From contig JADWOT020000009.1 of assembly GCA_036345935.2 (NCBI GenBank), forward strand, positions 14,813,556 through 14,877,555: a stretch of 64,000 bases of DNA, in the 5' to 3' direction. This DNA is from Taenia hydatigena. Its lineage: Eukaryota; Platyhelminthes; Cestoda; Cyclophyllidea; Taeniidae. Under the pieces are notes generated by a model. That model worked only from the letters and a program-made list of their open reading frames with translations. It did not search any database and was not told the origin of the DNA. Of this stretch, positions 36,621 to 48,559 are shown piece by piece (position 1 is the first letter of the stretch; each line of letters opens with the position of its first letter). The translations under genes and the position numbers were made by a program.

Positions 36621-36849
36621 CCTTGCAGTTCTCCCATGCGCTTGAATTAATATTCACTCCTACTCAGCTTTGACGCCTGTCTATCACTTCATTGCCATTA
36701 ATCATCACAGCACTGGCCTCATCGAACTACTAATGCTCCACGCCATGTCAACCTACTCAGGCTGACGAATGAGAGTTTAAACTTCAGTCAGTCATTCTGC
36801 ACACAAACGTTAGTGAATTGGATTGGCGTTTACTACTGACTCGCTTAAT

Positions 36850-38110
36850 CCCATGGCAAGGTTGTGATGGTGTCAATTAATGCAAACCACTTTCCATATC
36901 AAAGATATGAATATCAACACGAATTTAGATATAATAAAGCAGAACCATTCAGTATTGAGCTTTTTAGTGCTTTTCACATTTTATCTCGCAAACTTCGCCT
37001 TTCTTACTGAAGTGTTCTGCTCAACTGCCCTTTCTACCTACATCGTCTATTTTCGTGCGTTCAGAGCTAAAGCCAACACTTCACAAATGCCATCATATGA
37101 CTTGTGTCTGCTGTGCTAAACCCGTTCCGCATCACCAATCACCAGCGACTCTACTTCATACTACAAGATTGGCATTATGCTAGTGAGTGAAGGCACGATC
37201 TCATTGTGTAAATCAATTCCTCGTTGTGACACCTCAAGAGCTAAAGGGTGGAAAGAGACAGTTGAGTAGACAATAAAAGGTGCTTTATGTACAACATTCA
37301 TACAGCGATGACGTCTCAAATTCTATGCCCCCTCGTGTCCTCAACACAATTGATTCTCGCATCTCGGTGGCATGTTTGTGCCATACTTTTTATTTTAGTA
37401 CTTAAGAGCTTTAGAAAATGTTAAACAACTGATAACGAAACGTAAACTTTACGGTTATCACTACTGTTCATCATATTTGGAGTTAAATCAGTTTAGTGTG
37501 TTCCCGTTTACGGCTACCACGGCCTCTCTTTTGCAAAATATACGAAAAATAAAGAAATGGTCTGATGGTTGCCTCGCTTCAATGATGACTGATTTAAGGA
37601 GATAAGGCATACAATTTATCAGTGAAAACTGAAAGCATAGATCTCTGCAGTGGCGTCGGCCACACCAGCGCAAACAATAGAGTTGGATAGTCTCTAATAA
37701 GCATATTGAATAAGAAACTGAAAGGCTGAAGGCAAAGGTCGTCAAATACAATGCATTGATACAAATGAGAAATAATAACTGGAATCAACGCAGTGAGTAA
37801 ATGGCGATCTCTCTCCTCCAGTGTCAAAGTGTTGCCTATGGAAGACTGGGTGGAAGAGACTATCGCACATTTTTTGGCATGGAACAGTGCAATAGTGATC
37901 ATAAAGGGTGGGGCGTTGACAAAATGCAAAATTCGAAAGAGTGAAGTAAAACATCATTTATCGCCGTCATCTTTATATAGAGGTGGTAATGCCTGCAAAA
38001 CCCCAAATTTGCTGTGATCTGATCGAGTGTCACTGATTCGGTCTGCTGGAACGAAAATTGAGAGAACGTCGCAAAACGTGACTGCAGTGTCCATTCATCT
38101 ACAGGGGCGT
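36850..38110 (+). repeat. Diverged direct duplicate of the VAL upstream region (D1)
   Basis: Ordered matches to 38.5-39.88 kb: CATCATATGACTTGTG, AGACAGTTGAGTAGACAAT, TACGAAAAATAAAGAAATGG, TCTGCAGTG, GTTGCCTATGGAAGACTGGG, CATTTTTTGGCAT, AGTGATCAT and AACGTGACTGCAGTG. It stops before the point where a VAL promoter would follow, so it carries no gene. ORFs here mirror those at 38.5 kb because they are the same repeat, not a gene. Confidence 0.65.
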
Positions 38111-40107
38111 TCAGCTGGTCGCGTTTGGTACATCCATGTAAACGACACCGAAGACATAGCAAATTCGCATAAGTTTTAGGTGATGAAGCAAAATAAGAGC
38201 AGCGTCATTTTTTGATTAAACAGAGCCTCCATCATGTTTGTAAGCAGATGCAGAGCCAAAGATGAGGCAGATTTTACCATTAGGGCGTATTCATAAGGCC
38301 ACAATAATTTTTGAGGTTTAACTACTGATGATATTGTCATTGTTTCATGAAGATGACGTCCACTAAAATAACGCGATTACCCATGGAAGCCTTGCCATTA
38401 CTTCCGAAACTCACATGTTTTATGGATGCACAAACTCATAACTGATATTCTTCCAAAAATACATGTGAAATCGTATGGAATCATAGATATTATATATTTG
38501 AAGGGATGAAACTCGAAATTTATAGTTTCACACGATTAGCAGATCACTATAATTGTATGTCTGCCTCCCATATTGCACGGCACAGCTTCACTTTGTTTAT
38601 CAAAGTTTCCTACTCAAGCGCCCTTTCCACTCCCATCGTCTGCGATCATAGGCTCAGAGTCGAAGCCCACACTTCACAAAAGCCATCATATGACTTGTGG
38701 TTGTTGTGCTAAACCCATTCTGCATCACCAATCACCAGATGTGCTAGATCATACTACGAAGACACGATCTCATCTTGCAAATTCACGTCTCGTTGTGCGA
38801 TCCCAAGCGCTAGAGAGTGACAAGAGACAGTTGAGTAGACAATGAAGGATGCTTTGTGTACAACATCCACACCCCGATGAAGTCTCAACTTGTATGTTCC
38901 CCCATCTCCTCAAAACAATTTATTCTCGCATCATTTGTGCCATATTTTTATTTTAACAATTCAAAGCTGAAAACAATATCAGACACCACTGCTCACTGTA
39001 CTTGGAGCCAACTCAGTTCAGTGTGTTCCAGTTAACTGTTCCCACAGCCCTTCTCCTACAAACGATACGAAAAATAAAAGAAATGATTAAGTTGGTTTCC
39101 CGCTTGGAAGTTGACTAATTAAGAGGCAAGACATTCAGTTTATCGGTGGAGCTGAAGAAATAGCTCTCTGCAGTGACATTGAACACATCAGCGTAAATGG
39201 TAGCGTTGGATAGTCTGTAATGGGCACATTAAATAAGAAACTGAAGGACTCAAGGCAAAGGCCGTCAAAAGCTTCATCTTGCTGGCTCCTAACTGCATGG
39301 GCAGTTCATTCAGCAGTGTCAAATGCCAAAGGCACATTTCGTGATACTGTCACTATAAGCATTGACAGGAGTTAAGTATTTGTAAAGTATAGAGGAAGGA
39401 AAATTTAATCGAGATTCTTTTTTATCTTAGAAGGACGAAGGTGTTGCTGGTTATGCAGTAAATCCTACCATAGTCATTTCTTTGCCACGCGCTTTTACAA
39501 CCTATCTCGAACTAGGCATTTCCTAATTCAATATCAGTGAGGCAAATGAGGGACATTAACTATCATAAACACAGTGAGCAAATTGCAACCTCTTCGCCAA
39601 TCTCTGAGTGTTGTCTATGGAAGACTGAGTAGAAGGAACCATTGTACATTTTGTGGCATAGAAAATGCACTAGTGATCATGGAGGGTGAGGTGTTGACAA
39701 GTTGTAAAATTTAAAATAGTGAGGTAGGGTATCACCCGACGCCATCATCTTTGCATAAATGTGATAATGCTCGCACAACCTCAAATTTGCTGCAATCTGA
39801 TTGTCTGCCAGTGATTTGGTCTGTTGGAACTAGAATTGTCGGAAAGCAGCTAAACGTGACTGCAGTGCCTATGGATCACATGGTCAGAATCAGAACACTT
39901 GAGTCCTTTCAAATCCGCCTACTCTGCAAATCGTGTCTGCCATTACATCGGAAATGTGAAATGAGAGCAAGTCTAATCAGCAGATTCACAATTCAAAGTC
40001 GGCTTGACCTAGACCATGAGTGGGGGGATTATCCCAACCAATGTGATGCCATAGACTGTTAGATTACACCACTTCCAATCATATCACACCACACCCCATG
40101 TTTCACG

Positions 40108-40116
40108 TATAAATAA
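40108..40116 (+). promoter_or_regulatory. TATA box of VAL gene copy A
   Basis: TATAAATAA lies 45 bp upstream of the ATG at 40153. Confidence 0.6.
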
Positions 40117-40152
40117 GTGGGATTATCTCGCCCTCCCAGCTCCTTTGCCACG

Positions 40153-41218
40153 ATGATATGCGCACGGAATGGTGAGTTTTTTTATTACTTAGCATTTCTC
40201 ATCATCATCATCCTCAACTGTTGCTCTGCACACTTCTCTCTGTGTCAGGTCTCTTTGTGACGGTGGTCTTCAGCCTCATCACTCTCATCGCCATGGTGGC
40301 CTGTTATCAACCCACACCGGTCGAACAAGAACAACTTCTTGAGGCTCATTGGGAAGTTCGTGAAAATGTACAACCAGCTGCCAGCAATATGCAACTATTG
40401 GTACGTTCGCTCCCAACACCTGCGTGGTTGACTAGACATGTGCTGACACTATAATCTGTTTTGCGTGTAAATGTTCTTTGTCTAGAGGTATTCAAAAAAA
40501 TTGGGAGGTCTGGCAGAAAGTTGGATCTGGCAGTGCAACTTCCCAATTCATTTCATGTGGCCCTACCATGTGGCTGCACGAAATTTCGTCGTTATTAGTG
40601 GCGAAAAGCCAAACATTACTGAGGGCGTGTATGCCTGGAAGAAACAAGCCAAACACTACAATTATTACAACAACTCTTGCACAGGGTCCTGTATTCACTA
40701 CACACAGGTGAGGAAATTGTGTGTGTGTGTGTGTGCTACTCATGAAATGAAGAGTGTGGATGAGATCCAATCTACACAGCGAAGCCACTCACTCCTTACT
40801 ACTGAGTGTCTACTTGAACTGCTGTGTGGATAGAAGAGGTGTAAAGGAGTGGATTCATGTGCATGATGCTGTGATAATGAATGGCTTAGTACGAGATGGT
40901 ACGTCTTGTCATGCCCTTCCCTCTACCTGAACAGTTGGTGTGGGCAACCACGACTGAGGTGGGCTGTGCAATGGATCAATGTGATGGCCTTTTGCCTAAA
41001 TTAAAGGATCCACAATATTTGATTGCGTGTGCTTACAGCCCTCCGTAAGTTCAGTTTCGTCTGATCGTGTGACCGATGAAAAGCCTATCGATACACTGCT
41101 ACGTGCGCATTCCTTTAGAATTAGATACTCATGGTTTCGGCTACCATACAAGCAAGGACTCAGCTGCAGCGAATGTCCCGGTGGATGGATATGTTACCGC
41201 AATCAATGCGTTGAATAG
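40153..41218 (+). CDS. CAP/SCP-domain protein (venom-allergen-like), copy A
   Basis: Five exons: 40153-40171, 40249-40400, 40486-40707, 40935-41044, 41119-41218 (TAG); 603 nt, 200 aa, with GT..AG introns and matching phases. The N-terminal hydrophobic segment (LFVTVVFSLITLIAMVAC) is a signal peptide or anchor. The CAP domain follows: EQEQLLEAHWEVRENVQPAA (helix 1), LAESWIWQC, VYAWKKQAKHYNYYNNSC, the CAP signature IHYTQLVWATTTEVGCA, and YLIACAYSP. It ends in a short Cys-rich tail (SCSEC, ICYRNQC), as in secreted group 1 parasite VALs. The usual His-Asn of helix 1 is His-Trp here. CAP proteins of flatworms are secreted, bind lipids and sit at the host interface; the role of this one is unknown. 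Identical to copy B at 53467-54532. AATAAA lies at 41434-41439. Confidence 0.88.
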
Positions 41219-43640
41219 CTGAGAAGCCATCACAAAAATGTAACGATTCCAGCCCGTGTGGTGTATAAGGAATAATTACGTGCTATCTGTACTGGCTGTA
41301 ACCAAAATTATGTGCTGTGAATCAGTCGCTATTTCCCCAAGTACTCTTACCACATTTTTCAACTTTTACACATTTTAAGCTCTGTCAATTCTCCGGTATG
41401 TCTTCCTTGTTTTCTATTTTGTCTTTTTGGCGAAATAAATACATACAAACTCACATATCTTGATGAATGCGGCTATGAGGAGAGGGCAACTTGTGAGGGT
41501 CTGGGAGGTAGTGATGTGCGCGGTGGAGACGTGTTTACCACAAGAATAGAAGCCCACGAACTGTAAATCCAATGCCAACGTTGAGAATTTGTCTCCATAA
41601 TGCAGCATGAAATGGGAGTACATGGCAAATAGGCCCGATGTTCAAGAAATGTCCTCCATGAAGGGCAGGGACCAAATCACACAGAACTTATTTGGTAATG
41701 TCGAACAAATGGCACAATGGTGCGTTTCAGGAGATCAGAATACAATATTTTGTTGTGATTATCATGGTTGTTGCGATGTTCCTATAAATTAAAAGCAGTA
41801 GTAAGTTTAACAAGCCCTTGGCTACCTCATGGTTTCGAGGCCATTCGTTAGTCAATTAGTGATTGTACGCTTTCTACGCTCAATTCGAGGCGCATATTAT
41901 TATTTGCTTTAAAAGAGCTTAAGATGCAGACAGTCTTACTTTCCTCACTCATCCTGTTTGCAAATCTGCCTCAGAAAGCGTCGCTTCTTTCCTCACATTG
42001 GGCAAGCAATCCGTGATGCCACAATTACTTCGAGCCATCAATCTCCATCTACGTTGCAACGTTATCAGCAACTTTTACCCTGTACACGTGTCATTCCCGC
42101 CACATTCGTAAGGATCTAACATTTTCATTACTGGTGTTGTGTTTCCTATGCCTGCTGCAATATACCTAATGCCCCTTTGTGGAATTGCAGCGAAATTCAA
42201 CTCTTCCATCGGTGTAGTGCTGCAATTCATTAGCATTGCAGACATTTAATTGTACTTTGCTGTGCGATTGTGTAGCCAAATGTCTCCGTTCTCTTAGCAA
42301 CACACTTTGCAAACCTCAGTCGCTGTCTTGCCTTCTCACAAAATAGTATGAACTCAAAGTGTAAAAGAATTACCTGTTGATGTGTTGGTGAAGTGGGCCC
42401 ATCTCTACATCCACACTGTGTTATCCCTTGCATTTTATGGTAAAGTGTGAGTGGTGGGCATTGACTAAGATGAGATCGGAGTGGGTCTATAGCACTGAAC
42501 ATGGACTCCATTTTAACAAGCTGCAACTTTTACTTAGTGGATACAAGGGGTCATTTCCGGTCAGAAAAGCTCAAAATGAAACCTACAAGCAGGACTTTCG
42601 TTCAATCACCATTGCAATTCGCCACCTATTCACAGCAAGATAATAAGTGCAAATGAGGAAGAACGAAGAAATACTAGACCTCTGGCCAATATGCAGGTAA
42701 AAAGACGTGAAATTGGACCCATTGTCTGGATTCAAGGTGAATTTCAGGGTCAAGTGACGTAAGAATCGACCTTTGGTTAGAGGTCTGAGTGATGATCTGG
42801 GACAAATGACGTACTACATAACCCTGAACATGTGACAAGTTGGTCAGCTGACTAAGGTGTGGTGGCTACCTGGTAGTATGATTGGGCCATGCATTCGACA
42901 CAGCTCGAGACATCGCAGTCACCGTGGGCAAGTGCATAACGATGTGTGTACACTAGGGAAGTCTCTACACCATGTGGCAAAGTAACTGAGAGACGGGCAT
43001 TATGCGGACGAGAAGGCGGTGAGATGGGCGTAAAAAGGTTGGGTATGGGTGATGAAGGTGAGTTTCCGTCCCTTTGAATTTGACACTCACGCGTAAGCGG
43101 TGCAGTGCGAAATTTTATGTCGATTCTCTACACCGACGTAGCACCCACACACCACACCCGGTCTTCCGTCCAGGTCCTTCAAGCACAATACCGTGCTCCT
43201 GCTCGCATCCTGAGTAAACGCACAGTCTACTTTGAAGAGCAGTTTTGTGAACCTCCTCCTTGCTCTCATCTCTAAGGCCTTGAGGCGATTACCATCGCAA
43301 TTCACCACCCTTTTTCAACAGGACAATAAGCGGGAGAAGAGGACGGGATACTGAAAATAGTGTGTCATTAACCAGTCTCTTAGAGAGGACCGTTGGAATG
43401 TTGGAATGAATGAATGACTGCTTTCAGTCAGCAAACCACGCACATGGTTCCAATGCGCATTGATGCTTTGTAGTAATAGCATTCTGCAACCTCACTTCAC
43501 TCTTTGCTTGTGCTTTAGCTGTCATGGCGTAAACTGCCCTTAAGTGAACCTCAGCTGCTTGACAAGAAGGAAGGAAGCATGTGCAATTGACCTTCGCATG
43601 ACAAGCGCAAGACCAGAACCTTGTGCCTAGGTTGGCTGGC
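41219..43640. other. VAL 3' flank and repeats within left arm
   Basis: No gene recognised. The 42.58-42.66 kb and 43.28-43.33 kb parts share a CAATTCRCCAC...AGATAATAAG-like segment. The 43.08-43.64 kb block recurs, diverged, at 47.76-48.15 kb. ORFs at 42428-42643 and 43087-43308 recur in the right arm only because the arms are identical. Confidence 0.5.
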
Positions 43641-43843
43641 GTGCATTTGTAGATGCATTCGCTGGCTCCTCAGCGAAGGACTAATACATTTTTGGAGAGA
43701 TATTCACGAAAGTTACAAAACTAATTAGCATGCAACAAGTAAAATGAAGCAAGTGCTTCACAACTGGCAATAAACGGGATTTTCGCGTAGACTTAGACAT
43801 TGGTGCAATGGTGAGGAGCCAGCGAATGCATCTACAAATGCAC
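43641..43843. mobile_element. 203-bp fold-back / MITE-like element
   Basis: Terminal inverted repeats of 32 bp match perfectly: 43641-43672 (starts GTGCATTTGTAGATGCATTC) and 43812-43843 (ends GCATCTACAAATGCAC). The interior of about 139 bp has no coding potential. Homology of the left arm to the right arm stops at 43642, within the first two bases of this element. I cannot identify a clear target-site duplication or assign a superfamily. Confidence 0.7.
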
Positions 43844-45430
43844 AAATGTGATGAGGGTAGCACATCATTCGCATGTCTCGGCAAAATCATTCAACTCCAA
43901 ATTGCGCGGTGTCGGTACGATAATGCAGTTTGTGTTGGTGCGCCAAATCAGGGAAAAATTAATGCCAGGGCCAAAATGGACTAAACATGTAGTGTCTCAA
44001 AACCACACCTCAAATATAGTAGCATCGAGTTGTGTAAACACGAAGGGCGCCCTGCAGTTGCTCCCAAACGTTTAATAGATCAATGCTGAACGGTTCTGAT
44101 TTACTACAAGTAAATGCGTTCTGATGTTCATATCTTTGTTATGAAAAACAAACTTGCACTAAGTGACATTATCGCGACCTTACAATGGGGCCGCGCGAGT
44201 CAGTGGTAAATGCCGATCCATTTCACCAATGCTTGTGTGCAGAATGACTGGCTTAGGCTCTCGCCTCTTATTTGCTAGCCTGAGATGGTTGGTATGCCAT
44301 GGAGCTCCAGTGATTCGATGAAGCGAATGCTGTAAGGCTTAATAGGAATGAAGTGGTAGACACGCGCCAAAGCTGAGTGGGAGGGATATTAATTCAAGTG
44401 CACGAATGAACTGCGAGGAGACTCTTTGGCAGCGCATAATCCCTTCTGCTTAACTAATGATCAATTGTTGAACATAACAAAGATATCGCATTGTTGTCTT
44501 CCTCTGCCTTCGGTCACAGGCTGCTAAATGTGGTAGATTGGATACCGTTTGAGGGTCACTACAAGTCTCGCTAAGATATGGATTAGGTTTTTACAAGGAA
44601 TAAAAGACAACTTCTCTCACGTTCACCTCGAAATCACTGGCAGGCTCTATTAGGGAATCCGGTTGCGTTTCGCCAAAAATTATCTGTTATGGTGGACGAT
44701 TTTGAAAAAAATAGATCCTAGGCTCATAGTAACCACAGTAATTATTTGGAAATGACAAGCGATGTCAATGTTACTGTTGTCACTATGCACGTGGTGTAGA
44801 ATCCCAATTCTTGCCTTGCAAGTGAACGATTGTCGGCTGGTGAGAAGGCTACGTATCTGCTTTAAAGGAATCGGCAACACCTTTGTTTTCCTGTGGTGCT
44901 TGGGTGTTTGTTAAGCCTACCAAGCATTGGCACCAACGCTAATGCAAAGGCAGTTAAAGTAGGGCAATAAAATAACTAACAAATATAAGGACCAAGTAAA
45001 GAGAAGGAAGTACAATCTCCAACATAGATTTGGCTTTCTGTGACTTAACAGCGCTTATTGAAACATAAAACATCAAAATTGCGTAAAAAGGGAAAGTGAT
45101 GGGTGGTTATTTCAGTGGAATGGATTAATGAAAGCAAATTGTCAAATTGGATTATCAAAAGAGGATGCAACGCCAAATATTTCATATTTGACCCGAATTT
45201 GTGCAGGCGGATGTTATGTAGGGTTAGATTATGAGCAAGGGAGAGAAGTTGTGCGGATGACAATGACTTCAGCAAGGCCCTCTTCATTACGGTGCTGGAG
45301 TAAGAGCTAAGCTGGGTGCTAACAAGCATTATATCTAGGCCGTGGACAAGATCAGTCAATCATGGCTGCAATGATCGCCTTGCTATCAACTTATTGCAGT
45401 TAGTGCGGATCTCCATAAACGAAAGAGGAG
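43844..45430. other. Inverted-repeat spacer, first part
   Basis: The 44415-44600 stretch is the inverted partner of 36430-36620. ORFs at 43848-44075 and 45045-45359 have no recognised domain. No VAL exon was found here, although the neighbouring D3 repeat would predict one if the whole unit had been copied. Confidence 0.45.
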
Positions 45431-45439
45431 CGGAAGATG

Positions 45440-46150
45440 AGCACGATCTTTGGAATGTGCTGGAAGTCAGTTACCTATCCGATGATCTCTGACCAGGACA
45501 GGAATGGACATAAAAGTAGAAACGCCATCGGTGTGTGGATGTTGTACACAAAGCACCTTCCATTGTCTACGCAACTGTTTCTTTCCACTCTGTGGCTCTT
45601 GGGAACCACAATGAGAAGTTGATTTACAAGATGAGATCGTGTCTTTGTAGTATGAATTAGAGTTGCTGGTGATCGGTGATGCAGGACGGGTTCAACACAA
45701 CAGACACTGGTCATATGATAGCTTTTGTGAAATACCGGCTTCAGCTTTGAGCATGTGAACTTAGACGATGAGCAGGAAACTCCAGTTACAAAAGCAAAGT
45801 CGCGTGTTACAATATGGGAAGCAGACATAAAATTATGATGATCTGCTGGTCATGCAAAACCATTAATTTTGAGCTCCGTCTCTTCAAACCAATGTTGTTC
45901 ACGATTTCATATGATTTTACATGAATTATTGAGAGAATGGCAGTTAGAAGTCTGTGGGTCCATCAAACGTGTGAATCTTGATGTTGCATGGAATTGTGGA
46001 AGTAATGACTAGGCTTTCATGGAAAATCACGCTGTTCAGTGGACGTCATCATCATGAAACAATGGCAATGCTGCCAACGATTATAGCTTAAGAGTTTTGT
46101 GGTTTCATGACCCTACAATTTATTGATGTCTCGTAAATAGAAAAGTGAGA
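45440..46150 (-). repeat. Inverted partial copy of VAL upstream region (D3)
   Basis: Reverse-complement matches to 38.3-38.9 kb: GTTGTACACAAAGCACCTTC, CAAGATGAGATCGTGTCTT, TGATCGGTGATGCAG, CATATGATAGCTTTTGTGA, GGGAAGCAGACAT and ATCATCATGAAACAATG. Diverged, so older than the perfect arms. Confidence 0.6.
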
Positions 46151-46984
46151 GCGGTATAGGAAATCGACAAGACCAACAGAGAGCAATGGAATCAATGCTT
46201 TACGGCGATGACCTCAGCTTGACAAGGGGAATTGGCTGCAATGATTTTGTAGCAGCAGTCATGTTTTACGCAGCGCTTTAAAGCGCACATCGAGTCAGAG
46301 TGAGTAAGTTGTCAGTGATAGCTATGGAAATGAACGTTCCTTGATCTAAATAGCTGGTCCAGCACAATGATATTGAACAGTGTCGTTTGAAGTCCAAGTC
46401 TAGTGTCGCGTATCTACTAACGGTCAACAACTCCTTCAATTATGGCGTTGCATTTGGTGAGGCGGGAAAAACAAGTTAATTACACTTGAACCAGTTGCAG
46501 CGTTTGTTCACGTGCAGCCGATGGAGGTGCTCAATGATTTTGCACCTCTCCTATTAGGGTTACTGAAGAGTCGTCTTTCAGTCACCCACGCTTGTCATCA
46601 CGTGGAGCCCAAACAACGCACCATTTGTTCTTTGACATCGTAAGGGTTAGTTTGCAGGTCAAATCAGATGCTCATCAAAGGCATCATGGTCATCAGCATG
46701 AAGCATAATATCCAACATGATATACCAATTGACTAGAGACATATGTTAGAGTTGTGTTGCCCTTCTCCACTTGCCATATTGCCTAAGCAGTTCTCAACGC
46801 CAGACAGGAGACGTTTTAGCGATTACTATTCTTTCTTTGGAACCGTCGTCATCCTCCTTCGACGATGAAGTGGATTCTCTGAAACAGCATAACAATCATC
46901 ACTCTGAATTCTTCATTAAAAAAACAAAGAAGAGTGATCCCTACATGGTATCACTCTACTCGCTGTGCGAAAATGAAAGACAAG

Positions 46985-47120
46985 GGGGAGAACTTTAGCG
47001 GGGCATCTGTGGTACCTTGCAGTGAATTGACCAGAGGATTGGATTGAATGAAAGACCACAATCTAGCTGCTCAAATGAGTACATTTGTCTGAGAAGCTGA
47101 GTGAATGACAGGTAGGCACG
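46985..47120 (+). repeat. Segment repeated at 60.06-60.18 kb
   Basis: GGATTGAATGAAAGACCACAATCTAGCTGCTC pairs with AGATTGAATGAAGGATCACAATCTAGCTACTC at 60.1 kb, followed in both by a TGAGAAG motif. The upstream ORF 46771-46998 has no recognisable domain. Confidence 0.5.
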
Positions 47121-47559
47121 GAGTGACGTCGCACAGACAAATCTTACTGCCCGACATCATCATCAAGTCACCGAAACGTCAAAAGTGCCATTTGGCTGGG
47201 GTCATCGATTGTCATGGCGAAGACGATATGACTGCATTGCAGAGAAACCTACAGAGAGGTAGAATCTGCTTATGCCAACTTCGAGCATTGTACCAGGGGA
47301 TGCTACGTTCAATCTTTTCCATGGTGAACTGCAAAGCTGAGTATCTACTCTGTCTCTTCGATTACTGTAAGATGCATGTCCGAGTGATCATATAGCAGCA
47401 TCATCGTCTGTAAGACCAAGCAAGTACAATCAATTTACACACAAGAACGAAGGAGGCTCGGTAACCACACCTCACCGTGATGAAGTGAGGATTCAGCTCT
47501 CCTTCTCCGACACTCTTTATCCCCGTTGTCTGAAGGTCATTTTGCGGTGGAAGGAGGTG

Positions 47560-48450
47560 TAATGGTCTCTTATCTCAACTCTCCTCTGTCGAGAGTGCTG
47601 TGCTGCGACTGTGTGCCTCCTTCATCGCACACAGTATGAAGAAATTGCTCTGTAAAGCAGTTGACATACTGATGTAGTAGCTAAAGAGAAAACTACGCAA
47701 TATTTGAGTTGAGTAGGATGCGAGCTTGCGACCGGTGACACGGTCGTGTGCTTCAGGACGCGGTAGCCTTTGTTCTGTCGCTCTCGCTTGGTATCCACAC
47801 ACCGCACCTAGCCTTTCATGTGTGCCCTTCAAGCACAAAGCCGCGCTCCCTCCTCGCATCCTAAGTGAACGCATAGTCCACGTTGAAGAGCGGTTTTTTC
47901 ACTGTCATCGACTGTTTTTAGTCAGCAAACCGAGCACAGGATGCCAATGCGCATTCCGCAACTGCAGCCACCACCCACTTGCTCTGCACTTTTACCTTTG
48001 ATTCATCTTTTGCTCGTATCTTAACCTGGTTTGGAGTCAACTGTCCTTAAATGAACCTCAGCTGTGTGACAGGTGGGAAGGAAGTTGATGCAATTTTCCA
48101 TCATATGACAGCAAATACTCATCGTACAGCCAAGTGCGAGACCAGAAACCTTTCCATCTCAATCGGTGACATGAACTGGCTTTTGGTCAGCAACATTGAA
48201 CAGTCTCAAGGCATGCGTCTACACTTGCCCGCCTTTATAGACCATTTTTGCGCCACGAGAAGCTTCTTGCAATTCACTTGGCCACTTGCAGCTGCTCAAA
48301 GCTCTCAATTAGGAAAGTGCAATGCAATATTGTAGAGACATTGCTACGTAATCTTTTGGAAACCTCTACTGCCAGCTACCACCGTTGGTTACCATTCGTG
48401 GGCCTGATGGAACACTTTTGTCAGACTGAAGTATTCAGACACTTTTTTCC
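47560..48450 (+). repeat. Diverged copy of the arm's inner end and beyond
   Basis: 47.76-48.15 kb matches 43.13-43.62 kb (CTTCAAGCACAA, CTCGCATCCTAAGTGAACGC, CAGTCAGCAAACC-like, CCAATGCGCATT, CTTAAATGAACCTCAGCTG). From 48.17 kb on it matches the reverse complement of 51042-50850 (TTTGGTCAGCAACATTGA-like, TGCTCAAAGCTCTCAATT, GGAAACCTCTACTGCCAGCT). It therefore keeps the two parts joined as on the right-arm side. Confidence 0.6.
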
Positions 48451-48559
48451 AAAATGCCGACTCGGAATCAAAAAGACGCAAAAGACTCTGGTAAATCTTC
48501 TGGTTTCCTTTTTCCTTTGTCCTCCTAATCCCCTATCCCTTTACACTACGGCGTAATAG

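Larger units (their letters stand above)
38700..43642 (+). repeat. Left arm of about 4.94-kb inverted repeat
   Basis: Pairs base for base with 51043-55985 reversed; paired positions always sum to 94685. Four well-separated coding and non-coding blocks give exactly this sum, and every stretch compared is identical. The first difference found on the outer side is G38700 versus the right arm. Further out (38.2-38.63 kb) identity falls to about 90%. Contains VAL gene copy A at 40153-41218, a TCA run (40201-40213) and a GT run (40718-40735). Confidence 0.9.

Noticed and set aside
38506..38845. Similar predicted peptides at 36880-37119, 38506-38845, 45475-45828 and 55840-56220
   Set aside because: The likeness follows repeat D1-D3 DNA homology. 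The frames shift and the peptides differ mainly in ways expected of non-coding repeats.
42428..42643. ORF duplicated exactly at 52042-52257 (and similar pairs at 43087-43308/51377-51598 and 39751-40062/54623-54934)
   Set aside because: Exact conservation comes from the inverted repeat as a whole. The frames have no domain, no promoter, and cover non-coding flanks of the VAL gene.
46771..46998. 75-codon frame rich in Ser/Asp/Lys
   Set aside because: Low-complexity composition, a non-ATG start region and no domain. Flanked by dispersed repeat sequence.
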